In this document: in pieces, positions 1 through 12,408 of the stretch | Layout of the letters: each line of letters starts with the position of its first letter | Numbering within the stretch: the stretch's first letter is position 1 | From: Volutella citrinella | Taxonomy: Eukaryota; Ascomycota; Sordariomycetes; Hypocreales; Nectriaceae | Assembly (NCBI GenBank): GCA_034401135.1 | Contig: JAWZSP010000004.1 | Location: 248,001 to 312,000 of the forward strand | Reading direction: 5' to 3' | DNA length: 64,000 nucleotides | The notes under the pieces: model-generated | What the model was told of the DNA's origin: nothing | What the model saw: only the letters and a program-made list of their open reading frames with translations | Database searches by the model: none | Translations under genes and position numbers: made by a program

Positions 1-704
1 GACCACCTTTGCGAGATAGCTTGTCGGATTTGTCCTGTGCGTCCTCGAGGTCTCTGGCCATGGCGGCCAGGTTGGAGGACATGATGGGGAGGTTCTCGAA
101 GTCCTGGCGCTGGTGGAAAGTGCGCAGCGGATGCTCGACATCTCGCTCGATTCGGTCGGCAAGTTGGTGATGAGAGCGCGCAATTTGCTCAGTCGAGTCA
201 ATGATTCGGTTCCACGGGCCCTGGAAGACGCTGGACAGGGTTGGTCAGTATTGGTTGCACGAGACTCGAGGGTGGCCACGTACCCAAGCTCCGACTGCGC
301 ATTGGGGACTTTGAACAGCACGAGCTTCCGCAGGCCTTGGACATATTGCTCTTCTACACGACGGCGCTCCTACAATGCCATGGTTAGCTCGTCAAGTAAT
401 GTCTGGCTTGGGACGGGTAGAGGTTCTCGGTTCGTCGTCGTCGGGGTTTCCATGCTTTTTCTGGGGACAGGTGTAAGGGTCTGATGGAAGGGGTCGGACC
501 TGGAGCCAGTCGGCGATTTCGCCATTGATGCGGTTGATGCGCTTTGTTCGATCATTGAGGAGCTGGACTGCTTGGTTTGGGGGGAGGGTCGCCTGCGAAA
601 GAGTGAAACGGATTAGTTTTCTGGGCAACTTGGGCCGTAACGAGTGATATGGCGGAGCAGCTCACCAGCATGGCAGGATATTCAGTCCTCGTCATGTCAT
701 CCAT
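1..704 (-). CDS. F-BAR domain protein, N-terminal part (cut by window edge)
   Basis: Four exons on the minus strand read 704-666, 592-500, 369-284 and 230 to beyond position 1; all junctions keep phase. The start ATG at 704 opens MDDMTRTEYPAML, and the second exon continues with NDRTKRINRINGEIADWLQ. The next exons give ERRRVEEQYVQGL and a helical stretch ending in IERDVEHPLRTFHQRQ. This is the pattern of the membrane-curving F-BAR (FCH) coiled coil at the N-terminus of fungal septation and endocytosis adaptors, which usually end in an SH3 domain; that part lies outside the window. The second intron starts with a weak site, GTCCGA, but the exon phases and protein similarity support it. The exact subfamily cannot be decided from about 150 residues. 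Confidence 0.85.
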
Positions 705-3063
705 GATGGCTACAGCTGGCCTGACGGCGAAGCGGCCACGAGGGGATTGATTCTGACGGGGAGTCCAGACGAGAGGAGGCTAAGCGAGCGAGACGCCGAG
801 AGGTGGATTTATTCGCAGGTGGTGACGAGGCTGCGCATGGCCGATGCGACAGCGGAGCTTTTGTCGGGCGGCAGCGACGGAAGGCCGATCCGACGAGGTG
901 GGGGGCAGAGGAGACTGCAGGTCTGGGGCGAAATGAGGTGTCTTCCTCGAGGCTGCCGATGCGTGGATATTCGATTTCGTGGGTTGCTGCTGGTGGAGAG
1001 AGAAGCGGGAAGATGGGCACAGCGTGGCGGTGGTGATGCGGGAATGGAGAAGAACCGAACAGACCATGGATGACGACGGAGAGCTGCCAGCTGGGTGGTG
1101 CTCGTAGTGGTTTGTGGCTCTTTGGGCTGTCCTTGGGCGGGTTGCAGGGCGCTCGGTGGGCGCGGGAGGACAGCAGAAGCCCATTAACCTCCAGTGAGAT
1201 CGAGGCGGGTGGAGCGGTGGAGGCCAGCAACGCGATGGAGTGGCTGTGAAGGAGCGAGGTGGTTGGTCGGCTCCCTGTTGCCCGGGGCTGGGGCTGGGGG
1301 CCGAATTGAGGTACGATGTGGGCAGACGGGAGGTACTGGGTACTTGCCCTGACGGGTTGTCTCATCATTTGATGGTTGGCCAGACTCTTAATCGGCGGTA
1401 TAAGGGAGCATCCCCGGTTTGCAGACATGGTGAAATATCTGCCGACACCTACAGCAGTTGCAGCGGAATGCCAGGAGCCGCTCGTGGTGGACGGATGTCT
1501 GCTAGAACGGAACGGTATCATGCATGGTCCTGATTTCTGTATGCACGTTGCAGCGGGATTACGTTGACTTACAGCTCCAGCCCGCCCGTTCCATCCAGGG
1601 CGCTGAAGTCGGCCCTAACTGTACTACCCCACGGTTGGGCATAGTGCGCAGGGATGGAGGAGTCTGCATTGAGTCGATTATAGAGCAAATAATCTCCGTA
1701 AAGACCCATGGATAATACCAGTACGGACTGAAGGAGAAGCGCCAATGTGGTGGCATAGGTAGGTACATCATGGATGGCATCTTCGTTGGAGGTACCCCGT
1801 ACTTTGACATCGTGTGGTGAAAGCCCGGTGTGGAACTTGGGAAGAAGCACTGGAAGCAAGCTCCTTCCCTTTTCCGCCAATGTGCTCATGCCATCGACGC
1901 AGCCTTCCTCTCTTGGACTGGGCTGCCCTTTTTCGGTCGCTTGTTGCCGAGGTCACGAGGACATCCAGAGAGCAGCTCTTGTCTGTCACTCTACCTCAGG
2001 ACATTCAAATCCATACAAAACGTCCAGCAGATAAGTAATTACCTTTCTAGCGAACCGCCATGGAACCCAATTTCAAAACCGCCATTGCACATCATGCGAC
2101 GACCCGTCACCGCAAGGACCGGGGCGGCAGCAGAGAGTCAGCCGCCTAATAAAAGACGCGACGGTGCTCTTGTTTCGGCCGTGTTTCCACTCCACGGGCA
2201 ACTGTGCGATCCTTGCTCAGTTTGATTCATCAGACCAACGTGTCTTGGCCGTCATTGCTCGTGCGGGGTCCAGCATAGATGTTGATGCGACAAAATTTGG
2301 CATGGAGAGTGAGTTTCTCCTTGGATGATCCATATGGAAAACGCAGAGCACAGTACACGCTACTGGTAGTCCGCCACAACCAAACGCCTCGAATTGGCTT
2401 CCAGCTCTAAACGACGCTAGCTCTGCTTCCAACCAGCGGTAATGGCCTCCGGTAATAATGGCCTGGCCTAATCTGCAGCCCCAAATCTAAGTTAACCTAC
2501 TCCGTGCCAACATCAGACTATTCGGACAGTACGTCATCCACTTTCCATTTGCATCACTTGCGCCCATGATGCAACTGCAAGTTACCAACTGACCTGGCGA
2601 TAGGTGCGTGCATGGACAGGCCTCGCATCCCATCGTACCGCAAATCTCCCTGCTCACTCAATCAGTCTCCATCTACTGGACCCGACTAATCAACTGCCGT
2701 CCTCCTTTTTTTCGCATCGCACAATAATTAATAGCAGCGGGGGGTTCAGAGGTGGCAACCAGAACAAGACGCGCGAGGCAACCTGTCCACCAGTGCAACT
2801 CGTCGACTGCTCATCACAACCTAACCCGCCTGTCCTTCGTTTGACGTAGCAGCTACCAGTCCAGTTCCCAGCTCAAATCCGCTTCACATCACATTAGTAG
2901 GGCTACGCTTCACCTCTGATCCGATGGGCTCCACACACTCATGGCGTGCAGCCATCTCTGCCACGGATCGTTATGAGACGATTCAGAAAATGTCAGTCTG
3001 TCCAAGCCATCCACCATGCTATTTCTCACCCATCCTAGTCAAGCTTCCTTGGCAACAACCAAC
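705..3063. other. intergenic, divergent promoter region
   Basis: This 2.4 kb separates the divergent F-BAR gene and the Csk1-like kinase gene. It is GC-rich, and the open frames in it (for example 697-1521 minus) have low-complexity Pro/Ser/Arg composition typical of chance frames. I see no RNA gene, repeat or recognisable protein. Confidence 0.6.
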
Positions 3064-4335
3064 ATGAGCGAGGCCATTGCCATTGAGCAAGCCGCCTATC
3101 AGGTGTCAGCCACCCAGGTACGTCACTCCTAGTAGCAGTCGTATGTGTATCTACCATGTGCATGCCTATTTCTTCGCTTCCTGTATATGCACATGTGGGC
3201 GGTGGTTCAGTGGCCCCTGCTACTATCCGTTGCTTACCGACTTTCATATTCCTTGCTCACGCTGCCGCTTAGGAAGAGTACGACTTGGCTTGTCAACCAA
3301 CAACCTCACCACTACCTCACCAAATGACCAATGAGGACGGCTCTGATGATGGTACCCCTGAAGACGATGACATCGATGCGCCCGGGCGTATCCGCATCGG
3401 GCCATACCAAAACTGCATCCCGATTTCTGAGGGCATCACCTCTCAGGTCTACCGAGCCGACGACAAGGCCTTAAAAGTCATTGTAACCTACCACAACATT
3501 GAACCGCACAATCCCCAGCGCGAGGCCAAGATTCTCAAGACGCTCAAGCCACCAGTAATCCCCTTGCTTGACCTCTTTCGCGACCAGGAACAGCAGCTGG
3601 TACTTGTTTTTCCTTACATGCCCTATACTCTGGCCGATATTCTCGACAAGGGTTCTATGCCCCTCGACCATGTCCGCCGCGTCTTCTGCGATGTGCTCAG
3701 AGCCTTGGCCGATATCCACGCACAGGGAATAATCCATCGCGATATCAAGCCCTCTGCCGTGCTCCTGGCGTCTCCGTCTGGGCCGGCTTATCTATCTGAC
3801 TTTGGCACCGCCTGGCACCAAGAACTGTCGGCCCACTCGGAGCCGCCTATGGACAAAGTCTTGGACATCGGCACCGGCCCATACCGAGCACCAGATGCTC
3901 TGTTTGGCAACAAGGGGTACGGTCCACCCGTAGACATGTGGGGTCTAGGCGTGATGCTCTCCGAGGCAATCCAGGACCCCCCTAAGCCCATTTTTGAGTC
4001 GCGCCCGGCCCACGAGGATGGCAGCCAGCTTGGCCTCATATTGAGCATTTTCAAGACGATTGGCACCCCGACCCCCGAAACGTGGCCCGAGGCCAAGGAG
4101 TTCAAGATTTCGCCGTTTGAACTCTGGACACTTTTTCCCGCTCGGCCCTGGGATGAGATTCTACCAAACACAGATCCAGAGTTCAGACTGCTCGTGGCCT
4201 CACTCGTTCGATATGACGGACAGAGGGCTACAGCTGAACAGGTCAGTGGCGCAGAGCCCAATGTCAAACTCATTCAAGTTAACCGCCCTTTAGGCATTGG
4301 AACACTCGGCCCTTGCATCTGACCAACATAACTAA
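3064..4335 (+). CDS. csk1: Csk1-like serine/threonine kinase (CDK-activating kinase type)
   Basis: Three exons, 3064-3117, 3273-4241 and 4294-4335, give 354 residues. The first intron joins SATQ to EEYDLACQ. The last, 52 nt long, restores ATAEQ-ALEHSALASDQHN, the usual kinase C-lobe end, instead of reading on out of register. The kinase domain has Lys86 in ALKVI, HRDIKP at 173-178, DFG at 194-196 and YRAPDALFG as the APE region, in a CDK-like order. Fission yeast Csk1 phosphorylates and activates Mcs6 and Cdc2-type kinases; that role is inferred by family. Two oddities are visible: the glycine loop is degenerate (EGITSQVY), and the catalytic-loop Asn is Ala (HRDIKPSA, Ala180). A further downstream exon cannot be excluded. 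The gene is convergent with the ligase gene that follows. Confidence 0.85.
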
Positions 4336-4857
4336 GGCCAAAACAATCTCCCCCCCGCTGGGGCCTGCTGAGAGTACTCGCCCACCATCCGGGCTTTGTC
4401 AACGGCAGCCCTCGGGTTGCAAGCTGTTGTGGATCTCAGGATTGGTCCTCCACAGTTCGCTCTGGGTAGATCGGGTATCTGGTAAGCCCGTTTCGCCGCC
4501 TCCAGGTCGCGGCCATCCTGTGCTGACCATTATTACCTGCTGTCAGCACTCTTCGCCATGCTCAGGCACCCAAGCCGATTTGGTCAAATGACGGTGTCTT
4601 TGGTGTGGTACTACGAACCAGCGTATCTTGTATGAGTGAAATGGTTGTGAATGATTTACGAGCGATATTGTGTGCAAGGTCACTGGAAGAGGGATTTTGT
4701 ATCGGTTATTTGGATAGCGATACAAGGCAATGTGCGGAATAATCCGTGATACTATTTCCAACTGCTTTTATTCTATGCTCTATGGTTCGTCAATTTCTTT
4801 CACGTACACACTAAACCCTTCATGCCCTGGAAACAATCGCGATCGCCAATCTTCCAC
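4336..4857. other. intergenic between convergent genes
   Basis: About 520 bp between the stop of the Csk1-like gene and the stop of the Rkr1/Ltn1 gene. It should hold both 3' UTRs. No coding, RNA or repeat signal is seen. Confidence 0.6.
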
Positions 4858-7800
4858 CTAGGCCTGACGCCTCTTCGCTGTGTCGGCCCCGAGGTAGTCG
4901 ATAGGGTTTCGGCATAGCGGGCATGTATTCTGGTTGCTGGTTTGGAACCACTTGTACAGACAGGTGCGGTGGAAGAGGTTCTTGCACGTGGAGCAGCGCT
5001 TGTCGGGCATGCGCTTGTCAGTGGAGATGATGCTGTAGCAAATGGCGCACTCGCTCTGGCCCTTGAGGGCGCCGACGATGTTGCGCTTGAACACCTGCAG
5101 GCCGTCGATGATATTGCCGTTGGAGAAGGTGATGACGCCCTGCGTCGTCATGATCCAGCTCTGCCACTTCTTCTCGCTGACGGCCACACGGTGCAGGCCC
5201 GAGACCGACACACCCTCTATGGGGTAGCTGGGCGGGATGCGGATGACAATGGCGGCTTGGCTCTCGTCGACCTCGTAGCCCGCCGTGACCTCTCGGGCGG
5301 CCCGGGCCACGCGAACCACGAGTTCCTGCTCATCCATGGCTGGCGGCTCTTGCGTATCGGCCCACGTCTGCACCTCATCGAGCGTGTCGGAGATGATGAG
5401 AGGAGAGAAGTATTTCGTGGTCCACGTCTCGACGGCGATCTTGGTCTGCTTGGAGCGGCAGTCAAGGTACCATGTTCGGAACAGACCTGGCACGAACTTG
5501 AGCGTCAAGTAGTAAAGGTGAACCAGAAGCCACTGCATGTTCCTCTCCTCGGGCTCCGAGTCCGCAATTTTCACATCGTAGTTTCCAATTTGATCCGAAG
5601 ACAGGCCCGCCTTCTCAAGTTTGAGAGGGTGGGCGGCGGAATGGCCGAGGACGTCAAACATGAAGTCGAGGAGAGGCGAGATGCAGTCATCAGTCTTGAG
5701 GTTCTCGGTAAAGTCATTGCGGATCTTGTACGACGATGTGGAATAGGCGTCGAAAACAAGCTTCCATGACAAGAGGTAAGATCGAATAGGGGAGGGGAAC
5801 TGGGCCAGCATCTCGTCCGAGTACTTTTCGAGAGTGGGGGCATCAAGCAGCAGAGACAACAGCTCATCCGGCAAACGAGCATCTGGCGGCGGGTTAGCAA
5901 GGAATGGGAATTAGTCGCCGTGGGGAGCGCCTACCAGTCTTGTCCAGCAGGACATCGATCGACTTTTGCTGCTGTTGCTCGGGAAGCGCCGTGTGGAGGA
6001 GGTTAAATGCCGCTGTCTGGATGTCGTGTGACTCGGCTGCCACAAGGCTAAAGAGATCATTGAGATCGGGGATGTGGCGAATGGGTGTTTTCTCAATCTC
6101 TCGACACAGGATGCCGTCCACAATCTCGAGCGGTTGCGTTCGTCGGTACCGGGCCAAACGCAAAAGGTCGAGCAGAGCCCTCGATTTGGCACCAGCAAAT
6201 TCCTTGAGCGCATCAACAAGATCGTCGTTGGGCTCCTGGAGAGACTCGATTGTCTTGATCAACCTCAAGGATGAGTGGATAAAGGGAAGCGCCTCTTCGA
6301 TGTGGAAGTCATTGGCACGGTTCCAGAGTGAAATACAGAACTCGATCGTCTTCTCCCAATAGGATCCGTACACGTCCTTCATGCAGGGAAGAAGGCTCTC
6401 CAAGCACCGACAGATCTCGGCGCAGAGAGCAGCACCCAGATCCTCGGGCTCATCAAGCCAGGATGTGATTTGTCGAACCGCGAAAACGATGCGGTTATTA
6501 GCCACTGGAAGCTCGCCGGCCTCGTACACCTTGGCACAGTTTGACAGCAAGACCAACGTCATCAAGGTCTTCTCAGCTTGTGCTTTAGCACCGGCGACCT
6601 CGCTGACAAGTCGGTTGCAAAAGGTGTTGGCAGACTTGGATGGCTGAAGTGTTTCGCCAAAACCAGAGAGCAGAGCGGCAGCGGGGAAAATGGTGGTAGG
6701 GGTAACCTTCAGAAGATCGGGCTTCAAGAGATGGTCTTCCAAGGCGGAGGAGACTCCTTGGTCCTCGACCAGTGACTGAACCAACTCAGCCAGAGCCCTT
6801 GCGCTGTCGAATGCCCCTGGCGTCAACTCCTTTGATTGCTCGAGCAACAGGTTGATAAGATCATGCATAGCAGAAGCAGAATCCAGCGGGCTACCGGTTG
6901 CCAATGACTTTAGCTTCCCACGCATGGAAGTGACAAATTCCTCAGCCTGGGTAGCGAGCTCGGTGTGGCCCAAAGTCGCCCAAAGCCTGTGCTCATCCAT
7001 GCAAGTAATCTGATCTGACACAAGTTGGATAGTCAAGCACTCTAGGTACAGCAACTCGACCTGGAACGGCCGGGGGAGGGTGGAGAAGGGAACATCCTTC
7101 TCCAAAAGTCGACACACGTACAGCGCCATCCTGGCAGGAATTGACCGTCCCTTTCTGTCTCGGGAAACGCGAAGAGGCGCACTGGGAATAACTGCCCGAG
7201 TCAGAGCAACAGCACCACCAATGTTGGAGGTGATAGACAATGATGGGTTCACAGGTTGCTCCAAGAACGGAGCGAGCTCTTGCATCCACACAACAGTACT
7301 CGGAATTAGTTCTTCTAGCGGAGTTCCATTGTCGACGGCACTCTTGGCTTGCAGAACCAAAGTTTCGATACTGGAGCAATGTCAGTAATGATTACATAAA
7401 ATCGTGGTGCCAAACTTACTCCAGTGCTTGGGAGCCTCCTTTCTCCAGATTCGACTGGATAATGTTGACGACTGGAAGCTGACCAGAGTTGTGGCTGTCG
7501 AGGAGTGACCTGATGGCCGTCGCCTTTGTAGAAATGGATGGGTTGTCAATCTCTGAAAGGCCGAGAAGCTGAGCGACAAGAGCAGTATGGATGGCCTCAT
7601 CCTCCGAAAACAGCTTCGGGTTGCCCTTGGCGGTTATTTCGAGAGCCCTCAGGGCAGCTTCCGCGTGCTCTGATTCCTTCCCTAGAATTTCGACTAATTG
7701 GCGCACGAGATCTCGGTAGCTGTCGTTCGCGAGCGCTCGATACGTCACTGCGGCCTGAAGAAGCTCCCAAGAACCAGTATCGCTAGCGGCAAGAGAAACA

Positions 7801-9854
7801 GACTGCTTGACAATTGCTTGTTGCAGTTCCTTCTGTTCTTGGGCAAACTTTGAGCCGTAGTCCCAAGAGACGAGTGAGGTCAAGGTCGCGTTGCGTGGAC
7901 CGCCTAGTGGGAAGTCGAGAGTGGCCTTGACCCAGATAGACCAGACACTTGAAAACTCATCGGATATATCAACAAGGAGTTGAATGCAGGAGAGCAGGTA
8001 TCGGGATGATGGAGAGGACACGGCTTTCATAGCATCTTCATCCGCCAATGACTGAAGGAACTGAGCAATATTCTTGGCACTGCCATCGGCAAAAAGAAGC
8101 CGCGCAGTGCTGAGTGCATATTCGAGAACCTGGGCAGCACCGTAGGGCTTCAGGTTGCGGTTCTCAAGGAGAGTGATGCACTGAGAGATGATTTGCGAGG
8201 AAGGCCCGGATGCCTGGTTGGGGATGGCATTTCCCTCCTTAACGATGGCTTCTTGAACCTGGCCAACCAGGCTGAACCACCTGCGACCCTCCTCGGCAAC
8301 CTTTTCCTGGGACTGATGGTACTCTCGGGAGACCTCCGGAAGAACTCCTGATATCTTGCCGCAGAATACACTGGCAAGGCGGTCCCACTCCTCAGCAGAG
8401 GCCGAAACCACGGGAGGCGAGGCGGAGACGGTGGCGATATAAGCCTCGACAAGGACGGAAATCGCATTTGGTCCAAGAGGGATGGCGGAAGTCTTTTCTG
8501 ACACGGAGAAGAGAAACTGTTCAATCAAAGGGAACAGATGTTCTTGTACAAGCGGCAGCTGGCTCTCGGTTGGAACCGTTTTGAGTAATCGCTTGGCGGT
8601 ATCTATAAAACACTTCCAGGCCATTGAGGTGTTGAATCGGGGTTCTTCCCGGTTGGTGATTCCAGCCTTGAGGGACGACAGGAGACGAGAGGCAAACTCG
8701 GCAGTAATTAGGCCGGCGGGCAGAACACCAAGCAGCTGGTCCAGGTATTCCCAAAACTTGGGCTGGCTTCCTTGAGATCCCTTGGAGATGAAGGCCAAAA
8801 GCCGGGACGGAGGGGACTTTGAGCTGGTGGCGGCCACTGAGGATGCCCAAATCTCGGGGTAGCTCTGCGTCATCTTGGTCAAGGCCCGCACATATTCGAG
8901 AGCCGAACCTGCCTGGCTGGTCTTCAATCCACCTGTTATGAAGGCCTGCTTGACCTTGGTCGATTCGGCGTATGGTAGCTTCCGGTCGATGGTGGCAAAG
9001 AGGAGCTGGCATATCGTCTTTCTCACGCTCGGGTCCTTGAAGGTGATGGACTTCCAAACATCGTCGTTGAAGTAGTCATCGTACCGGTCGCGCAGTTTCT
9101 CCAGACCGGACTCGTCCACCTTTTGCAGAAGGCTTAGAACAAGGGACAAGCTTGCAGTGACAACACGGTAGTATTTCGCCTCGGAGTCCTCGGGGGTGGT
9201 CGAACGCTCGTCGCTCAGGGTGTCTTGGGTTTCGCGGATGGCCTCGATGGCAAAGTCGAGGATCTGGGACTGGCACTTTGTCCAGAAGGCGATGACCTTT
9301 TCGGGGGTCGTTAGGAACGGGGTGAGGCCATCACTGGCGGCTCTGGCGACGACGCGGTCGCGATCGTAAAGGCCAGCAAGCCAGGCGCCGACGACCTTGG
9401 GGATGTGTCGTTCGAAACGCTTGCGGGCTGACTTCATCAGCTCGAACTGAAGGTTGTGCGACAGCTCTCGGACACGACGCGAGTTGTCAATTGATGTGCG
9501 AGGGTATAATTGGACCTATGGCGGGTATGAGCTCATGAACCTGGAGCTATTTGTCTTGCTCGCCCGCATCTCGTTCCTACTCACCCAGACCTCGAGGATG
9601 GCCTCCTCGACACCACCATCCTGGTCGTATGGATGCGCCTGCACATAGGAGAGCAGGTCTTCTAGAGCCTTGGACTTGGTGGTGCTGTCCTTCTTGAGGA
9701 TGTTCTTCAGCGAGACGACGATGTTGGGGTCGGAGACAGCTGCTAAGGAGGGTGGCTCGGTGAGGTAGGACAAGGAGCTGGCCGAGCTGGAGGCCCCAAA
9801 ACCGCCGAAGCCGCCAAAAGCGCGAGCAGCAGGTTTCCCTTGTGTCCGCTTCAT
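4858..9854 (-). CDS. LTN1: Rkr1/Ltn1 (Listerin) E3 ubiquitin ligase of ribosome quality control
   Basis: Four exons read 9854-9585, 9515-7420, 7370-5935 and 5882-4858; phases add up to 1608 residues, close to budding yeast Rkr1 (about 1560). The ATG at 9854 gives MKRTQGKPAARAF with a Gly-Phe-rich start, followed by the conserved Listerin N-terminal region (TTKSKALEDLL and VQLYPRTSIDNSRRVREL). The middle is a long helical HEAT-like solenoid. The last 60 residues form a RING-CH-like zinc finger: CAIC, CSTC, FHRTCLYKWF and CPLC. The enzyme ubiquitinates nascent chains stalled on 60S subunits, with Rqc1, Rqc2 and Cdc48; this is known for the family. Nothing in the sequence suggests damage. Several long frames on the opposite strand are shadows of it. 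Confidence 0.96.
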
Positions 9855-12408
9855 GGTGACGCCGTCCGGGCCGGGAGGGGAAGGGGGATGTGGTGGGCGG
9901 CGGCGCAGACGAGGCCGTGTCGCGAGGCTGATGGTTTGGAGGTTGAGCGAAAAGGCTTGGAGGGGTATCACTGATGTCACATGAAGCACAGAGTCGATTG
10001 CGGGGCACGTCTGCTTGATGCGCGGCTACTAGTAGCAGATCAACAGGAATAGCTCACGATGTGAGGAGCGGCTGGGAGGGAGTGGGAAGGGAAAAGAGGC
10101 AAAAATAAGGAAAAAGAAGCAAGAATATATGGACGAGTTAACAAGGCTGCAACGGACAACTATCCTGGCGGGTTCATTGTTGCCCAACTGCTCAGACGCT
10201 TATTACAGTGGAGGGACCTTTGGCCGGCTTGACTCACGCCGCCAGGGTGCTAGCCACAGTCAGCCTTATCGATAAGCGGCAATGACCAGTATTTGACCAG
10301 AGCCACCCCACAGCAGTTGGTTGCCTCCTTGAGGATTCTCAATTATATGGCCGTCATGGAGAAATTGAATAGGCAAACATGGCCTATGCATGCGGTGCGC
10401 AGGCTAAAAGCAAGGGTCCGGCAATTGCTCACAGTATTTGCTCATGGAATAGGGTCGCGGCCATGGAAGGGGACCAGTTATTCCTGGGGGCCACACAGCC
10501 AACGAGCAATTTGTTTGCCATTTGGACATCGAAGCAGGCCAACAGCTTTTAATAGGTTGTGCAGTCGGCCAACATCAGTGTTTAACATTGTGTGGCTATG
10601 GCCAGCATTGTGTGGCTATGGCCAGGGTTGGTTGGAGCAGTGGTCGCATCCACCAACACGCCGCCCGAATAGATCGGCAATTGTCCTGCGCTGAAAGATG
10701 GCCGGATATCTCAGAGTCCTACCTGCCGGCCACTGGAATGCACCTGGATCTCTAGGGCCGTGTCACCTCCCAGATGACAAGGTCCAGCCAGCTGTGGCGA
10801 TTGGCTTGTTGTTGGCTGAGCCTAGACCCTGACCGAACAGCGCTTCAACGCAGAGGGTTCCACCTGAGCCGCGCTTACCGAGGGCATATTACATGTTGCG
10901 TCCCTAGGCGTGATATTGGCTTCCAGCTTACTTGAATGACTGCAGTGCAGCAATACTTACACATCATCTTTGCTGCCGGGCTAGGATCAACCGCCCAGGG
11001 TGATCCTGCTGTGATGCTGGGCGGCAGGGGCCGTGGTGTGGCCATCCCCTCCGCCCATGGTCTCGACAGGCCCGACATCCTCCGTAGTTGGTGATGCTGC
11101 TGCTGCCGATGTGATGGCCTGGATGGTCTGACGGCGCGTACTCGTATGTATATAGCAGTATGGGCATTGTTGGCGCCGACCTGGTCGGAAGCAAGCGGGC
11201 GGCGCTGCGTCACGCTGGCAGCCTCATGGCTCGCCTACAATACTACAACCCCGCACCTCGAGTGTTTGGCTTTCCGTCTAGTGGACTTTGGCTGTCTTGG
11301 ACAGTGTGACAACTCCTCCCTGGCTGTTTGCGGAACTGCCTGTTTGGGGCCTCACGATGAAATTGCCACTGTCTGGCAATTGGCCTACTGCATCCCTCTC
11401 AGCCAACGGAGCGCTGGCACTGTCCACTTGCCGCCATGTTCTGGGCTGTCTTGGCTGTCCAGCCTCCAACGCAGTAGCACTCACAGTGGGGTGCGGGCGC
11501 TATTGTGCCGAACCCCTCCGGTGTGCCTGAGACACTGACGCCCAACGTCGTCCTGTCTTGTGACGCTGTGCCGTGTCGTGCGAGCAGACGACGTCAGCGG
11601 CGGCCTTTATCGCTCTGCCCAGCGTCCTGCATGTCCGGGCACCTGCTCCAAGGGTCCCTTGGGCCTGTCGCCTGAAGCCGGACCAGGTCCACCCCCAGCA
11701 TGCCCCAGCCACTCACCATCCTTCAGCGGCATGACGGTCCCTACCCCGCAAACCGTAGTGGTCCCCCCCTTGTCCCATACGCCCTGTCCTCCCCCAAAGC
11801 AGTCACAGGACCCCCGGAGCGCAGGTTGATAGCCCCCCAAACTGGCATTCCCCCAGGCCCGAAGAGGTCCCACTCTGCACCGCTCGGCCTCCCGGACTGA
11901 ACCTCAGGTTGTACAGACAGCTCGGTACCGTAACTGCTTCTCCAGCTCCCCTCGTCCACCTCCTCTCCCTTCTTCGTCGCATCATCCTACTGCCAACTTC
12001 CCATCTCCTCCAACGTCTCTCGTCTTACGTCCCCAGCTTGCATTTCCCGACAGCAAGCCTTCATTCCCCGTCCGGCGACTAACACTAGCGACGTCATACA
12101 CATTGGAGCACCGGCGCCTCGCCGAATGCTTCCAACGTCACGCAGCTGATCCTGGTGAGCTGCCCCTCTTCTGCGACGGGCTTCGGGTTCAGCGGCTCTA
12201 CGAATTGTCGCGCACATATTTCCCTGTCTGAGAGTGTGTGTGAGTTCTAACCCTCTATTTCGCTATTCCTCTTACACGGTTCGGGTCCTGTCGCGTGGCA
12301 TTCACAAGGAGCCGCTGCCTCGCCACCTGCGTGCGTGCCTATGAAAGCGAGACTGATCAATTACGTAGGCTACACTCTCTACACTTACCGTTCTCCTGAA
12401 TCGCCGCC
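9855..12408. other. long intergenic region, divergent promoters
   Basis: This 2.5 kb separates the divergent LTN1 gene and the repeat-protein gene. It holds a 20-bp tandem duplication at 10586-10625. From about 11900 to 12400 it is C/T-rich on the plus strand, as expected for a promoter and 5' UTR of the downstream gene. I find no convincing gene. Confidence 0.55.
10586..10625. repeat. 20-bp tandem duplication
   Basis: The unit CATTGTGTGGCTATGGCCAG occurs twice head to tail with no mismatch. It lies in noncoding DNA. Confidence 0.9.

Noticed and set aside
697..1521. 274-codon minus-strand frame
   Set aside because: Low-complexity Ser/Pro/Arg composition in GC-rich DNA; it also overlaps the F-BAR start codon region.
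4942..5769. 275-codon plus-strand frame
   Set aside because: It is antisense to the last exon of LTN1, whose RING finger and family match are unambiguous.
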